From assembly GCA_016841825.1 (NCBI GenBank), contig JAENYK010000001.1:372001-436000 (forward strand): DNA of 64,000 nt, written 5' to 3'. The notes beneath the pieces were generated by a model. It was not told the DNA's origin. It did no database searches and was given only the letters and a program-made list of their open reading frames with translations. The translations under genes and the position numbers were made by a program. Position 1 is the stretch's first letter, and each line of letters starts with the position of its first letter. Origin of the DNA: Halothermothrix sp. Lineage in GTDB: Bacteria; Bacillota; Halanaerobiia; DY22613. Positions 34,623 to 43,820 of the stretch are shown one piece after another.

Positions 34623-35069
34623 CTAACAATCAATCTGGTCAAATACCTGATGTGCTTCCTGCAGCAGTTCTTCATCGTCATTTTTTAATCCCACAATTAG
34701 CAGATCAAACCCATCCTGAAATTGAAGTATCACTGGAGTCAGATGAGTTCCCTGGGGATACAAAAACTCAATCGTATCCCTGACCATTCTAAACTGAAGT
34801 CTAAGTTCAATCATCTCTTCAACCAGATTCTCTTCTGATGAAGTCGTTCCCCGACCAGAACCATTAAGGTATCCATGCAAATAGTCATCAACAAGTCTTC
34901 CAATCTGTTCTAACTGATCTTCCGCCAGATTTAACGGATCCTGTGCAAAAGCTACTTTACCAACCAGATTTTCATCTGATATGATTCCCTGCAATTGCAT
35001 AATATGAATACCGCCACCCACCAGTACCATGATCAGGATCAAAATCAGGGTTTCAAAATATTTTCTCAT
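34623..35069 (-). CDS. secreted or membrane-anchored protein, unknown
   Basis: 148 residues from the ATG at 35069, where GGGAGG lies about 6 nt upstream; the longer frame to 35126 is not supported. A single N-terminal hydrophobic segment (LILILIMVLVGGGIHIM) acts as signal peptide or anchor. The rest is acidic and helical (LVEEMIELRLQFRMVRDTIEFL). No family recognised. It is monocistronic with a terminator. Confidence 0.65.
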   Translation of the reverse strand: MRKYFETLILILIMVLVGGGIHIMQLQGIISDENLVGKVAFAQDPLNLAEDQLEQIGRLVDDYLHGYLNGSGRGTTSSEENLVEEMIELRLQFRMVRDTIEFLYPQGTHLTPVILQFQDGFDLLIVGLKNDDEELLQEAHQVFDQIDC

Positions 35070-35210
35070 CCTGCCAACCTCCCAGGGTTTTAAAATAACA
35101 TCTTTGTCAACAGATATTACACACATAGAATAATAAACTTACTCTTGTGTTTAATATAACCCTTTTTGGCAGATTTTAACCATGCTCACAAAATTATTTT
35201 GCCAACAATA

Positions 35211-35975
35211 TTAAATCACTTCCACTCTTTTCATCCTCCAGATTGTCAATGCCTGTAAGATAATAGCATAGAGCAGAGTGGTCAATATACTTTTCCAGGC
35301 TATAGACATATTTAGATCTCCCAACATATTTGCCTGTCGGACCAGGTTATAGGGCAGCCAGTCTGCCAATCCCTTAATATTATACAAAACTGGCTCTATA
35401 TAATTGAACAATAATACTATCATCCCCGCTACTAATCCCTTTCTGGTAAAACTACTGAACAATAAGAGTAAAGATATAGTGAAGATATAGTATATGGCGA
35501 ATAATAGACCAGATCTTAAAGTATCAGCATACCCAACAATCACTCCCTCAAAAAGAAGATTAACATAATAAGTATTCAAAATAAATCCAACCAATATCAG
35601 GAATAAAAGCGTCAAACTATAATGTATAGATTTAGCCAAAACAATTCCTTCCGATTTAGAACCTTTGGAATACGGAAAGACCAGCTTCTCTTGCCCGATC
35701 TCATCGCTAATGATTCCCATCAGACTTAGAATGACAAAAAGATTTCCCAATTGATAAATATCTTTCATATAGTTAGCAACCGCCTGCACAGGATCAAATT
35801 GCATAAACTGCATCATCTCTGCCGGAATCTGATTTTTTAAAATTGTCGGAAGGATTTTTAACATCAATGGATCAGCAATAGCAAAAAAGATAAAGCCTAC
35901 AGCCAGAACCAGATACCTATATTGCCTCCAGGATTCGATGATTTCTTTTTTGAAATAGGCCTTAAATGTTCTCAT
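35211..35975 (-). CDS. yxlG: YxlG-like ABC-2 permease
   Basis: 254 residues with about six membrane helices. It starts with a cytoplasmic segment FKAYFKKEIIESWRQYRY typical of ABC-2 permeases. It overlaps the 3' end of the ATPase gene by 4 nt. Its position as last gene after an ECF sigma factor, anti-sigma, two small membrane proteins and an ABC ATPase matches the B. subtilis sigY-yxlCDEFG operon. In B. subtilis the products limit SigY activity. Substrate unknown. Confidence 0.82.
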   Translation of the reverse strand: MRTFKAYFKKEIIESWRQYRYLVLAVGFIFFAIADPLMLKILPTILKNQIPAEMMQFMQFDPVQAVANYMKDIYQLGNLFVILSLMGIISDEIGQEKLVFPYSKGSKSEGIVLAKSIHYSLTLLFLILVGFILNTYYVNLLFEGVIVGYADTLRSGLLFAIYYIFTISLLLLFSSFTRKGLVAGMIVLLFNYIEPVLYNIKGLADWLPYNLVRQANMLGDLNMSIAWKSILTTLLYAIILQALTIWRMKRVEVI

Positions 35976-36886
35976 ATTTTCACCATCCTTACGAATATAT
36001 CTTCCAGAGTAATCTGTCTGATCTTATAAGAGACTAATCCCAGATTAAAGTCGGCAATCACTTCCGGTAATTTATATTTAGCCATTTCCGGATCGCTAAC
36101 ATAGACACTCAATTGAGAGTCTTCAACCTTCACATCTTGTACCCAATCCAACCCACTGAATTTGGTCAGAATCGCATCCAACTGCCCTGTTACTTCCAGA
36201 TCAAAAATAGGCTGGATAAATTTCTGCCGCAATTCATTCATATCTTCAGTTAACCTGATCTCACCCTGGTGCAAAATGCTTACCCGATCACAAACCCGTT
36301 CCACATCCGCCAATATATGAGTAGAGAGAAATACTGTGATCTCCAGGTTCTTTAACTGTTCAACCAGGTTTAACATATCCATTCGTCCCTGGGGATCTAA
36401 AGCAGAAGTTGGTTCATCTAAAAATAGATATTGAGGATGATTAAATAATGCTACAGCCAATCCCAATCTTTGCTTCATTCCCCGACTATATTTACCTATC
36501 CTGCGCCTGGTCACATCTGTTAGCTGAACCAGTTCCAATAGTTCATCAATCCGCTTTGAGATCTCCTTTTGAGGATAACAACTCAGATCACCAATCATTC
36601 TCAAATACTCAGGGGCATTCATATATCCATAATACACAGGATTCTCCGGTAAATAACCTATCCGCTGCCGCAGAGCATCTTTATTTTTCCGCAAATCCAG
36701 ACCATCAATCAAAACCTGACCATCTTGAAAATCAATGAGACCTGTGAGTACATTCATGGTCGTTGATTTACCTGCCCCGTTGGGACCCAGAAAACCAAAG
36801 ACAGTACCTGCCCCGATACTAAAATTTATCCCCTTTAAAACCATAACACTACCATAGTTTTTTACAAGATTCTTAACTTGCAGCAT
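35972..36886 (-). CDS. yxlF: YxlF-like ABC transporter ATPase
   Basis: 304 residues. Walker A is GPNGAGKSTT (about 34-43), the signature YSRGMKQRLGLA (about 133-144), Walker B YLFLDEPTSALDP (about 153-165) and the switch His in LSTHIL. The C-terminal extension (about 215-304) is typical of ATPases working with ABC-2 permeases. It lies between the PLDc_N-type gene and the permease gene in the SigY-type operon. Confidence 0.93.
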   Translation of the reverse strand: MLQVKNLVKNYGSVMVLKGINFSIGAGTVFGFLGPNGAGKSTTMNVLTGLIDFQDGQVLIDGLDLRKNKDALRQRIGYLPENPVYYGYMNAPEYLRMIGDLSCYPQKEISKRIDELLELVQLTDVTRRRIGKYSRGMKQRLGLAVALFNHPQYLFLDEPTSALDPQGRMDMLNLVEQLKNLEITVFLSTHILADVERVCDRVSILHQGEIRLTEDMNELRQKFIQPIFDLEVTGQLDAILTKFSGLDWVQDVKVEDSQLSVYVSDPEMAKYKLPEVIADFNLGLVSYKIRQITLEDIFVRMVKI

Positions 36887-36889
36887 GTT

Positions 36890-37102
36890 TTACACATCCT
36901 TCTCTCTGCCGACTGTCAAAAAAATTATCGGACCTAAAATCTCACCCAGAACTATAATCACAGCCCAGACCCACTTAGGTAGAAATCTCACTTTTTCTGC
37001 TTTTACCAGAACAAACAAAGCGGTAATCATCAGTATTAACTGTATTACTAATACTGGCAGTAATAGCTGAATAATCTCCATAACCGACATATCTGCAAAC
37101 AT
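36890..37102 (-). CDS. yxlE: YxlE-like small membrane protein (PLDc_N domain)
   Basis: 70 residues from the ATG at 37102, which has GGGGGAAA about 5 nt upstream. Two membrane helices surround a short loop with LPKWVWAVIIVLGEILGPIIF, the Phospholipase_D-nuclease N-terminal (PLDc_N) pattern. In B. subtilis YxlD/YxlE take part in keeping SigY inactive. It starts 16 nt after the zinc-ribbon gene. Confidence 0.82.
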   Translation of the reverse strand: MFADMSVMEIIQLLLPVLVIQLILMITALFVLVKAEKVRFLPKWVWAVIIVLGEILGPIIFLTVGREKDV

Positions 37103-37118
37103 CTCGCTTTCCCCCTTA

Positions 37119-37460
37119 TTAATCATTTTTCAATTGATAAGCACAATACGGACAATAAGTCCAGTCAAACTGTACCTCAGCATCACAGCGTGCACAGGTT
37201 AATCTTCCTCCGCCACAGTGAGGACAGGAATGTTCCTTTTTCCGAAAAGCCCGACCGCAATCTGGACAGACCACCTTCCTATACCTGGTAACGATTAGAT
37301 AGATTAGTAGGCTACTGGGTACATTTAATAAGCCAAAAATTCCCCAGATCCAGTATAACTCCCCCCGCTTTCTCGCATCGAAAAAAATCCAACTTGCCTG
37401 AAGAATCAACAAAAAGATAATCGGAATTAGATATATAGCTCCAGATTCAATATCGGTCAT
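37119..37460 (-). CDS. YxlD-position membrane protein with zinc ribbons
   Basis: 113 residues. Two helices (about 8-28 and 38-60, with WGIFGLLNVPSSLLIYLIVTR, PLDc_N-like) are followed by two or three Cys pairs: CPDCG, CPHCG, CARC and CPYC. It occupies the place of YxlD in the SigY operon but carries an added zinc-ribbon tail not present in the short B. subtilis protein. That tail may sense metal or redox, or bind a partner (inference). Confidence 0.75.
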   Translation of the reverse strand: MTDIESGAIYLIPIIFLLILQASWIFFDARKRGELYWIWGIFGLLNVPSSLLIYLIVTRYRKVVCPDCGRAFRKKEHSCPHCGGGRLTCARCDAEVQFDWTYCPYCAYQLKND

Positions 37461-37467
37461 TTATCAT

Positions 37468-37878
37468 CTACCTCCTCTTCTCAATCTGCATTCTGGTTAA
37501 GGGAATTATACTTAGTGGTAATAATATAAAGAAAATCAGTTGGACAACAATTAGTCCTTGAAACCCTTGCCATCTATATAAAAGGTAATATAGCAAAAAA
37601 ACTGTAATCATAATACTGACAAATTTGCTCAGATCCAGAATCAGACGTTTTCTCTCTCTGGACTCATAAGCATGACGCATCACTTTTTTTACCATGAGAT
37701 AGCCTGAATCCATCGGTGGATCAAACTCATTTAACCTGTTCTGTACCATTTGCAACTCACCCAAATAATCAGCACACTCAACACAATTTTCTATATGATC
37801 TCTTAAATCTGCCGTCTCTTCCCCTTCACCATAGGCCAAATCAAGTAACTGTTGTCGATACTTCTCACATTTATTCAT
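37468..37878 (-). CDS. zf-HC2 anti-sigma factor (YxlC position)
   Basis: 136 residues. An N-terminal zinc-binding anti-sigma domain has Cys4 and the HIENCVEC motif (HxxxCxxC, about 29-36). Two membrane helices follow (about 85-100 and 105-125). It overlaps the sigma gene end by 8 nt. It most likely holds the ECF sigma factor at the membrane. In B. subtilis YxlC plays this role without the zinc motif, so this is a positional counterpart. Confidence 0.85.
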   Translation of the reverse strand: MNKCEKYRQQLLDLAYGEGEETADLRDHIENCVECADYLGELQMVQNRLNEFDPPMDSGYLMVKKVMRHAYESRERKRLILDLSKFVSIMITVFLLYYLLYRWQGFQGLIVVQLIFFILLPLSIIPLTRMQIEKRR

Positions 37879-38392
37879 CCTCTTCCCCCCCTGTCATCCG
37901 TTTTCTCAAAAAATTCATGCAGTAATACATCCTGGATTTGACTGTTCCAACAGGGCAATTCAACATCTGCCCTATCTCCTGATAGTTGTAACCAAAATAA
38001 TGTTTTAGGACCAAAACCAACCGTTTATCAAGTGGTAACTCGGCCAACAACTCAGTAATAATTAAATCAGTCTCTTTTGCTTCTAATATCCCTACCTGCA
38101 GCTTATCTATATCTTCTACCATAATCAACCGATGATTTTTTCTCAGATGATCTTTATAAAGATTAGTTCCGATGCTGATTAGCCAGGTAGAAAATTTGGA
38201 TCGGTTTTTAAATTTTTTGATCTTTTTCAACGCTTTTAACATCGTTTCCTGAGTCAAGTCTGCTGCCAGTTCCCGATCCAGAGTAATTTTAAGAAGATAG
38301 CCTTTGAGGATAGCATAATTCTGATCTAAAAGCTCTTCCATAGCTTTCAGATCACCTTTTTTTGCTTTGTAAACTAATTCAAATTCCTGCAA
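37871..38392 (-). CDS. sigY: SigY-like ECF sigma factor
   Basis: 173 residues. Region 2 contains ELAADLTQETMLKALKKIKKFKNRSKFSTWLISIGTNLYKDHLRK in pieces (about 41-85). Region 4 has LDKRLVLVLKHYFGYNYQEIGQMLNCPVGTVKSRMYYC in pieces (about 118-155). The start is TTG at 38392 with GAGGTG 7 nt upstream; no ATG fits. A rare start and overlap with the anti-sigma gene suggest tight dosage control. Confidence 0.88.
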   Translation of the reverse strand: MQEFELVYKAKKGDLKAMEELLDQNYAILKGYLLKITLDRELAADLTQETMLKALKKIKKFKNRSKFSTWLISIGTNLYKDHLRKNHRLIMVEDIDKLQVGILEAKETDLIITELLAELPLDKRLVLVLKHYFGYNYQEIGQMLNCPVGTVKSRMYYCMNFLRKRMTGGEEDE

Positions 38393-38554
38393 AAGCCATC
38401 ACCTCTTTCTATCTATCTGCCAATAAGACGAGTTTACTACATAAAAGGTTCACCTAATCCACAAATTTTATCAAAAAAATTACACCTGATAGGTGACCAG
38501 AGAAGATTAACATCACAAATTAACTCAAAAATATGAAAAAATCAAACTTATCAC

Positions 38555-38592
38555 ACAGCAAAGCCCGGATAACAAAATGCCATTCCGGGCTT
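38555..38592 (-). terminator. hairpin after pepF, probable terminator
   Basis: AAGCCCGGA pairs with TCCGGGCTT (9 bp) around a 14-nt loop. The T run after it on the minus strand is short (CTTTG). Confidence 0.55.
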
Positions 38593-38671
38593 CAAAAGAT
38601 CTTATATTCACAGGGTTATCATCTCAAATGCACTATTCCATCTCAAAAAATATCGTAGATTTTCAAATAAC

Positions 38672-40480
38672 TTACGTTAAAAGCTTCTCAACTTCAGCAA
38701 CAGCATCTTTAAATTTATTCAATGCCTGTTCAATTGGTTCTGGAGTACTCATATCCACTCCCGCTTTTTTTAAAATATTAATTGGATAATCAGAATTACC
38801 TGCTTTTAAGAAGCTCAGATAATTTTCAATAGCAGGCTGCCCCTCTTCCAAAATTCTTTGTGCCAGAGCTGTGGCTGCCGAAAACCCAGTAGCATATTTG
38901 TAAACATAAAAGCCGTAGTAGAAGTGAGGAATTCTGGACCATTCCAGACTGATCTGCGGGTCTACAACCATATCTGGACCATAGTACTTCTGGTTCAACT
39001 CATAGTACAGTTTCCCCAACAGTTCATGGGTTAAGGGTTGACCACTTTCAGCTTTCTGGTGAATCATCCTTTCAAATTCAGCAAACAGAGTTTGACGATA
39101 AACTATACCTCTAAATTGTTCCAGGAAATGATTCAATACAGCCAATTTAAAACCTTTATCTTTTGTATTCTTGACTAGATAATCCATTAATAAGATCTCA
39201 TTTAGCGTAGAAGCAACTTCTGCCAGAAAGATCTTATATCTATGATACAAAAAAGGCTGTGCTTCACTGGAAAAATGCGAATGTAAAGCATGACCCATCT
39301 CATGAGCCAGAGTGTACATGCTATCTAGCGTATCATTGTAGTTCATCAGGACATATGGATGAACTCCATAAACCCCTGCTGAATATGCACCACTGGTCTT
39401 ACCTTCAGTCTCATAGACGTCAACCCAATGAGATGTCAAACCATTACGTAAAATCTCCTGATACTCTTTACCTAAAGGAGCAACTGCTTTGATTATGGTC
39501 TCTTTAGCCTCTTCAAAAGGAATCTTGATATCTACATCCTTAATAATTGAAACATTAACGTCATACATATGGAGTTCGTCAACACCCAAAACCTTTTTAC
39601 GGAGTTTCATATACTTATACATTGGTTCCAAATTATCAGAAACGGTTTGGATCAGATTATCATAGACACTCACAGGAATATTATCATCATCCAGAGACGC
39701 CTCTAAAGTAGAATTGTAATTCCGAACCTTGGTATAAAAGATACTGCCTTTAACTTTAGATGCCAGAGTAGTAGCCATTGTATTCTTATGATTCTCATAG
39801 GGAACGTAAAATGCCTCAAAGGCATCTTTTCTGACCCGACGATCTTTACTCTGAGTAAATTTGATATACCGTCCTTTGGTTAATTCTACCTCATTACCAT
39901 CCTCATCTTTTATAGCAGGGTATTTGATATCTGCATTATTTAACATGACAAATATCTGATTAGGTGCACTCCCCATCTCACTGGTCATAGCTATTACCCG
40001 CTCTAATTCAGCAGACAGCACATGGGATCTGGTTCTGGTCAGATCATCAATGTAGTGTCGGCAGATAGCTAGCTCTTCATTGACATTCAAAAACTCTTCA
40101 AGTTTGGCTTCTGGAATCGCCAAAATCTCCGGAGTAATGAAAGAAGTATTACTTGATAACTCGGTAGACAGACTAAGTACCCGATCAAACAAGCTCTGGT
40201 TCTCAGATATACGCGTATCTTCATCCTTCTTACGGGCTGCATATTGAAAAAGTCGTAAAATCTTTTGTGATGTCTGATCACTATATCTGAAACATTCTAA
40301 TAAATTTTCTGCAGATTCTCCTAACTTGCCCTGGAACTGTTTAAATCCCGGAATTCTGTCTTTAACTACCTGAAAATCTGCTTCCCAGGCCTGGATGTCA
40401 GGATAAATATCCTGCAGATCCCACTTATACTCTTCTCCAATATCAGATCTTTGAACCAATTTCTTTTTGTTTTCTTCCAT
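38672..40480 (-). CDS. pepF: oligoendopeptidase F (M3 family)
   Basis: 602 residues. It is a cytoplasmic zinc metallopeptidase cutting 7-17-residue peptides. The zinc motif is HEMGHALHSHF, with the downstream Glu in LAEVASTLNEI. The N-terminus ENKKKLVQRSDIGEEYKWDLQDIYPD is typical. The start is uncertain: the ATG at 40480 fits the family, whereas upstream only TTG/ATT codons near GGGGGG (about 40510) would give 6-12 more residues. It could degrade imported peptides, including the organism's own signalling peptides (speculative). Confidence 0.92.
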   Translation of the reverse strand: MEENKKKLVQRSDIGEEYKWDLQDIYPDIQAWEADFQVVKDRIPGFKQFQGKLGESAENLLECFRYSDQTSQKILRLFQYAARKKDEDTRISENQSLFDRVLSLSTELSSNTSFITPEILAIPEAKLEEFLNVNEELAICRHYIDDLTRTRSHVLSAELERVIAMTSEMGSAPNQIFVMLNNADIKYPAIKDEDGNEVELTKGRYIKFTQSKDRRVRKDAFEAFYVPYENHKNTMATTLASKVKGSIFYTKVRNYNSTLEASLDDDNIPVSVYDNLIQTVSDNLEPMYKYMKLRKKVLGVDELHMYDVNVSIIKDVDIKIPFEEAKETIIKAVAPLGKEYQEILRNGLTSHWVDVYETEGKTSGAYSAGVYGVHPYVLMNYNDTLDSMYTLAHEMGHALHSHFSSEAQPFLYHRYKIFLAEVASTLNEILLMDYLVKNTKDKGFKLAVLNHFLEQFRGIVYRQTLFAEFERMIHQKAESGQPLTHELLGKLYYELNQKYYGPDMVVDPQISLEWSRIPHFYYGFYVYKYATGFSAATALAQRILEEGQPAIENYLSFLKAGNSDYPINILKKAGVDMSTPEPIEQALNKFKDAVAEVEKLLT

Positions 40481-40739
40481 ACTATCAGTGGATAAAATCC
40501 ACTTCCCCCCCTTCAAATATTAGCTCTTATTAAAATTCTTTGCAATCTGTTCTGGAATTATCCCACCAATGCACACATTTGGCTAATTCCAGACTCTCCT
40601 TACATAAATTTGACAAATAAATGGCTATCCCTTCCTCATGATGAAAACTTGCTGAAAATTTTAATTTTTTTTGAGTTTGTTGAAACTTTTGAGTTATTAT
40701 TTACGTATACCTAACTAGATAACGAACGGAGGCGATATT

Positions 40740-41111
40740 GTGGTTAAATTTATCTTGGAATTGGTCAAAAAAGGGCTCGGATTATCTGTAATCGCTACTA
40801 TTATTGGAACTATCGTTTACTTTATAACTGGCCATACATTCGTTAACTGCATTACATATGCTAATTTTTATCTATTTCTTGCCATCTTCATCTATGTATT
40901 TTTTACAGGTCTTTTTTCCAATCAAAGTCGAGCAGCACGGGCCAGTAACTTCTGGTATCAACAGGGAGGGTATTTTAGATTCGATCAGGAATTCAAAGAT
41001 TCAGAGCAGCTCGTCTCTCATGGATTAAGTTTATTTATTATTAGCCTTGTTCCTCTCCTGATCAGTTTTATCCTGTACAAAGTATTCTTTCCAATCAATC
41101 ATCTGTTCTAA
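40740..41111 (+). CDS. small integral membrane protein
   Basis: 123 residues with four membrane helices (about 13-30, 37-58, 92-112 and a short C-terminal one). The loop has basic residues SRAARASNFWYQQGGYFRFDQEF. It may be a DUF3899-like protein, but this is uncertain. The start is GTG at 40740 with GGAGGCGA upstream. It has its own terminator. Confidence 0.7.
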   Translation: MVKFILELVKKGLGLSVIATIIGTIVYFITGHTFVNCITYANFYLFLAIFIYVFFTGLFSNQSRAARASNFWYQQGGYFRFDQEFKDSEQLVSHGLSLFIISLVPLLISFILYKVFFPINHLF

Positions 41112-41133
41112 GAATTTAATCAGCTAAATTTCT

Positions 41134-41178
41134 AATCTCCTCCTCTAAATGAGAGATCATTTGAAGAGGAGATTTTTT
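41134..41178 (+). terminator. intrinsic terminator
   Basis: AATCTCCTC (41134-41142) pairs with GAGGAGATT (41166-41174), followed by six T in total. Confidence 0.82.
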
Positions 41179-41323
41179 GTTTTCACAACTTATAAACAGT
41201 GTTTTTTATCATATTTGCATCATTATACAGGAATTATCTACAATATTAGCGAATTTTCTTAATATGACGTTATTTTATGTTCAGCTTAACAAAACGATTT
41301 ACCACCTGGAAAGGAGAGATTAG

Positions 41324-42460
41324 ATGAATAAGCAAATTGAAATTATTCCAGTGCAAACGCCCTCTGATGTGCGACAGTTTATCAAACTACCTTATACTAT
41401 TTATCAAAATGACCCTCACTGGGTACCACCTTTAGAAAGTGAGATTAGTAAACTACTCAATCCAGAATCCAATCATCTTTTACAAAAAGGACCATATCAA
41501 TTCTTCCTGGCTAAGAAGAATGGACAGATAGTAGCCCGTTTAGGAGTTGGCATAGATGAGAAGATGAATCGGGAGAAAGCCAGAGAAGCAGGCTATCTCA
41601 CCTTATTTGAATCTATCAACGATTATCCAGTAGTAGAAATACTCCTGGACTATGCCGTTAACTGGTTACAGGAACGGGGAATAAAATCGGTTTACGGTCC
41701 TATTTCTCCGACTAATGGGGATGATTATCGGGGGTTTTTGGTGATGGGATTTGATAGTTCACCGGTACTGATGAACTCTTATAATCCTGAATATTATCCA
41801 ACTTTCTTTGAAAGATACGGTTTTACTAAAGATCTCGACCTATACGCCTATTACTATGACCTCTCCAGCGAGGTTAATCCAAAACTACTAAAAAGTGTCA
41901 CCATGGCTCAAAAACGCTACGGATTTAGAGTTGACAGTCTTCAGATGAGCAGGCTTCAGGATGAACTCCGGGATATAAAAAAAATTCTGGATGAAGCCAT
42001 GCCCGAAGAATGGGAGAATCTAATTCCTCCCGAGATGGATGAACTGCAATCTATGGCAGATCAATTTACCAAACTGGCTGAACCTACTTTGATTAATATT
42101 GCCCGCCATGGTAACCGTCCCATTGGTTTTGCCCTGGCTTTACCAAATTATAATGAAGTATTAAAAAAAGTTGGAGGACGTCTTTTTCCACTGGGATTCT
42201 TAAAGTACCTCTGGTATAAACGAAAAATAACCAGTGGACGGATCTTCGTCATGTTTGTCGTCCCCGATTTTCACAAAAAAGGAGTCTCTGCTGCTATCTA
42301 TCTTCATACACTATTGGCAGCTCAAAAATTAGGTTATAATTTTGGCGAAGGTTCCACTATCGGTGAGATAAATTTACCGATGCGCAGAGATGCAGAAGGG
42401 GTTGGTGGAGTTCACTATAAGACCTATCGTATTTATAAAAAGAATATCCAGAAAGGATGA
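41324..42460 (+). CDS. large acyltransferase-like (GNAT-fold) protein, copy 1
   Basis: 378 residues. The N-terminal motif DVRQFIKLPYTIYQNDPHWVPPL is characteristic of a group of large GNAT-like proteins. The middle has GPISPTNGDDYRGFLVMGFD, and the C-terminal half holds an acetyl-CoA-loop-like KKGVSAAIYLHTLLAAQKLG. The function is unknown. It is followed after 6 nt by an MFS transporter and then by a paralogue at 43821-44948 with the same motifs throughout. AAAGGAGAG precedes the ATG. Confidence 0.75.
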   Translation: MNKQIEIIPVQTPSDVRQFIKLPYTIYQNDPHWVPPLESEISKLLNPESNHLLQKGPYQFFLAKKNGQIVARLGVGIDEKMNREKAREAGYLTLFESINDYPVVEILLDYAVNWLQERGIKSVYGPISPTNGDDYRGFLVMGFDSSPVLMNSYNPEYYPTFFERYGFTKDLDLYAYYYDLSSEVNPKLLKSVTMAQKRYGFRVDSLQMSRLQDELRDIKKILDEAMPEEWENLIPPEMDELQSMADQFTKLAEPTLINIARHGNRPIGFALALPNYNEVLKKVGGRLFPLGFLKYLWYKRKITSGRIFVMFVVPDFHKKGVSAAIYLHTLLAAQKLGYNFGEGSTIGEINLPMRRDAEGVGGVHYKTYRIYKKNIQKG

Positions 42461-42466
42461 ATTACA

Positions 42467-43807
42467 ATGTCACAAACTTATTTAACACGTAAGGAAAAGC
42501 TGGCCTATGGGTTTGGTGATAATGGTCTAAGTATGTCTTATACCATTATCAGTTTTTTCTTCCTCTTTTACCTGACCGATGTTGCCGGGTTAAATCCCGC
42601 TTTAGCCGGAGGTGTTGTGCTTATTGGTAAACTTTGTGATGCTATCACCGACCCACTGGTAGGTTATCTCTCAGATCGAACAACAACTAAATGGGGAAGA
42701 CGCAGACCCTACTTTCTCTTTTCCTCGATACCTTTTGGGGTAAGTTTTTTCCTCTTATGGGTTCCAATACCTTTTAGTACGCAGCTGGGACTATTTGTAT
42801 ATAATTCATTATTGTATGTCCTATTCACAACTTCCTATACTCTCTTTGCTGTGCCCTATATGTCCTTGACTCCAGAATTAACACCTAATTATGATGAGAG
42901 AACTAATCTAACAGCATATCGTATGGCTTTCTCAATTATTGCCGGTCTAGTAGCTGTAGTCATTCCTCAGTTAATTGTTCATAGTTTTGCAACACCCCAG
43001 ACCGGGTTTATGATTATGGGTGCTATTTTCGGAATTCTGATAACGACTTCACCTCTGAGTGTTTTCTTCGGGACAAAAGAACGGGTTAGTGGTAACGAAG
43101 ATTCAACCTCCTTTTTTCAAGGAGTTAGCCTGACTCTAAAAAATCGTCCCTTTCTAATAGCTCTGGCCATCTTTCTTTTTACCTGGGGAGCTATTGATAT
43201 TATTTCTGCAGTCTTTATCTATTTTATTAAATACTGTCTGCTTTTAGAAGGTTACGATTCTGCTATCTTTGGTGCACTTTTCATCTCCGCGGTGGTTCAA
43301 CTCCCCCTATGGGTTAAAATTAGTGAAAAATACGGCAAGAGAATGACGTATTTAATTGGGATTGGGTCAATGATTGTCGTCCTCTTCCCCATCTTTTTAT
43401 TAGGGGCAGGTCAACTTACCGGCGTCTTTGTTCTAGCTATTCTGGCTGGAGCCGGTGTTTCTGTTGCCCATGTGATTCCTTATTCGATCTTGCCAGACTG
43501 TATAGATTACGGTCAGTCTGTTACTGGTAAACGAATGGAAGGTATCTATTATGGATTTACCACCTTCGCTCGCAAAGTTACTACTTCTATATCTATCTTC
43601 ATCATTGGTCAAGTATTAAACTGGACAGGTTATGTAGCCAACCAAACCCAAAATACTGCTACTATCTGGGCTATTCGCTCACTTATAGGTCCTGCGGCGG
43701 CTCTTGTTCTGGCTCTTGGCATTATCTTTATGCTCAAGTTCCCCATTGACAGAGCAAGTCATCAAGCGATTATTAATAGTATTCAGGATCATAATGCCGC
43801 TATGTAA
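42467..43807 (+). CDS. MFS transporter of the GPH (glycoside-pentoside-hexuronide) type
   Basis: 446 residues with about 12 membrane helices. The N-terminus EKLAYGFGDNGLSM, the loop DPLVGYLSDRTTTKWGRRRPYFL and the central TNLTAYRMAFSIIAG are hallmarks of the GPH cation symporter family. Later DCIDYGQSVTGKRMEGIYYG is also typical. Usual substrates are sugars or glycosides, although related proteins carry lipids. It is encoded between two paralogous acyltransferase-like genes with short gaps (6 and 13 nt), so the three form one operon. Confidence 0.88.
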   Translation: MSQTYLTRKEKLAYGFGDNGLSMSYTIISFFFLFYLTDVAGLNPALAGGVVLIGKLCDAITDPLVGYLSDRTTTKWGRRRPYFLFSSIPFGVSFFLLWVPIPFSTQLGLFVYNSLLYVLFTTSYTLFAVPYMSLTPELTPNYDERTNLTAYRMAFSIIAGLVAVVIPQLIVHSFATPQTGFMIMGAIFGILITTSPLSVFFGTKERVSGNEDSTSFFQGVSLTLKNRPFLIALAIFLFTWGAIDIISAVFIYFIKYCLLLEGYDSAIFGALFISAVVQLPLWVKISEKYGKRMTYLIGIGSMIVVLFPIFLLGAGQLTGVFVLAILAGAGVSVAHVIPYSILPDCIDYGQSVTGKRMEGIYYGFTTFARKVTTSISIFIIGQVLNWTGYVANQTQNTATIWAIRSLIGPAAALVLALGIIFMLKFPIDRASHQAIINSIQDHNAAM

Positions 43808-43820
43808 AGGAGTTGATCTA

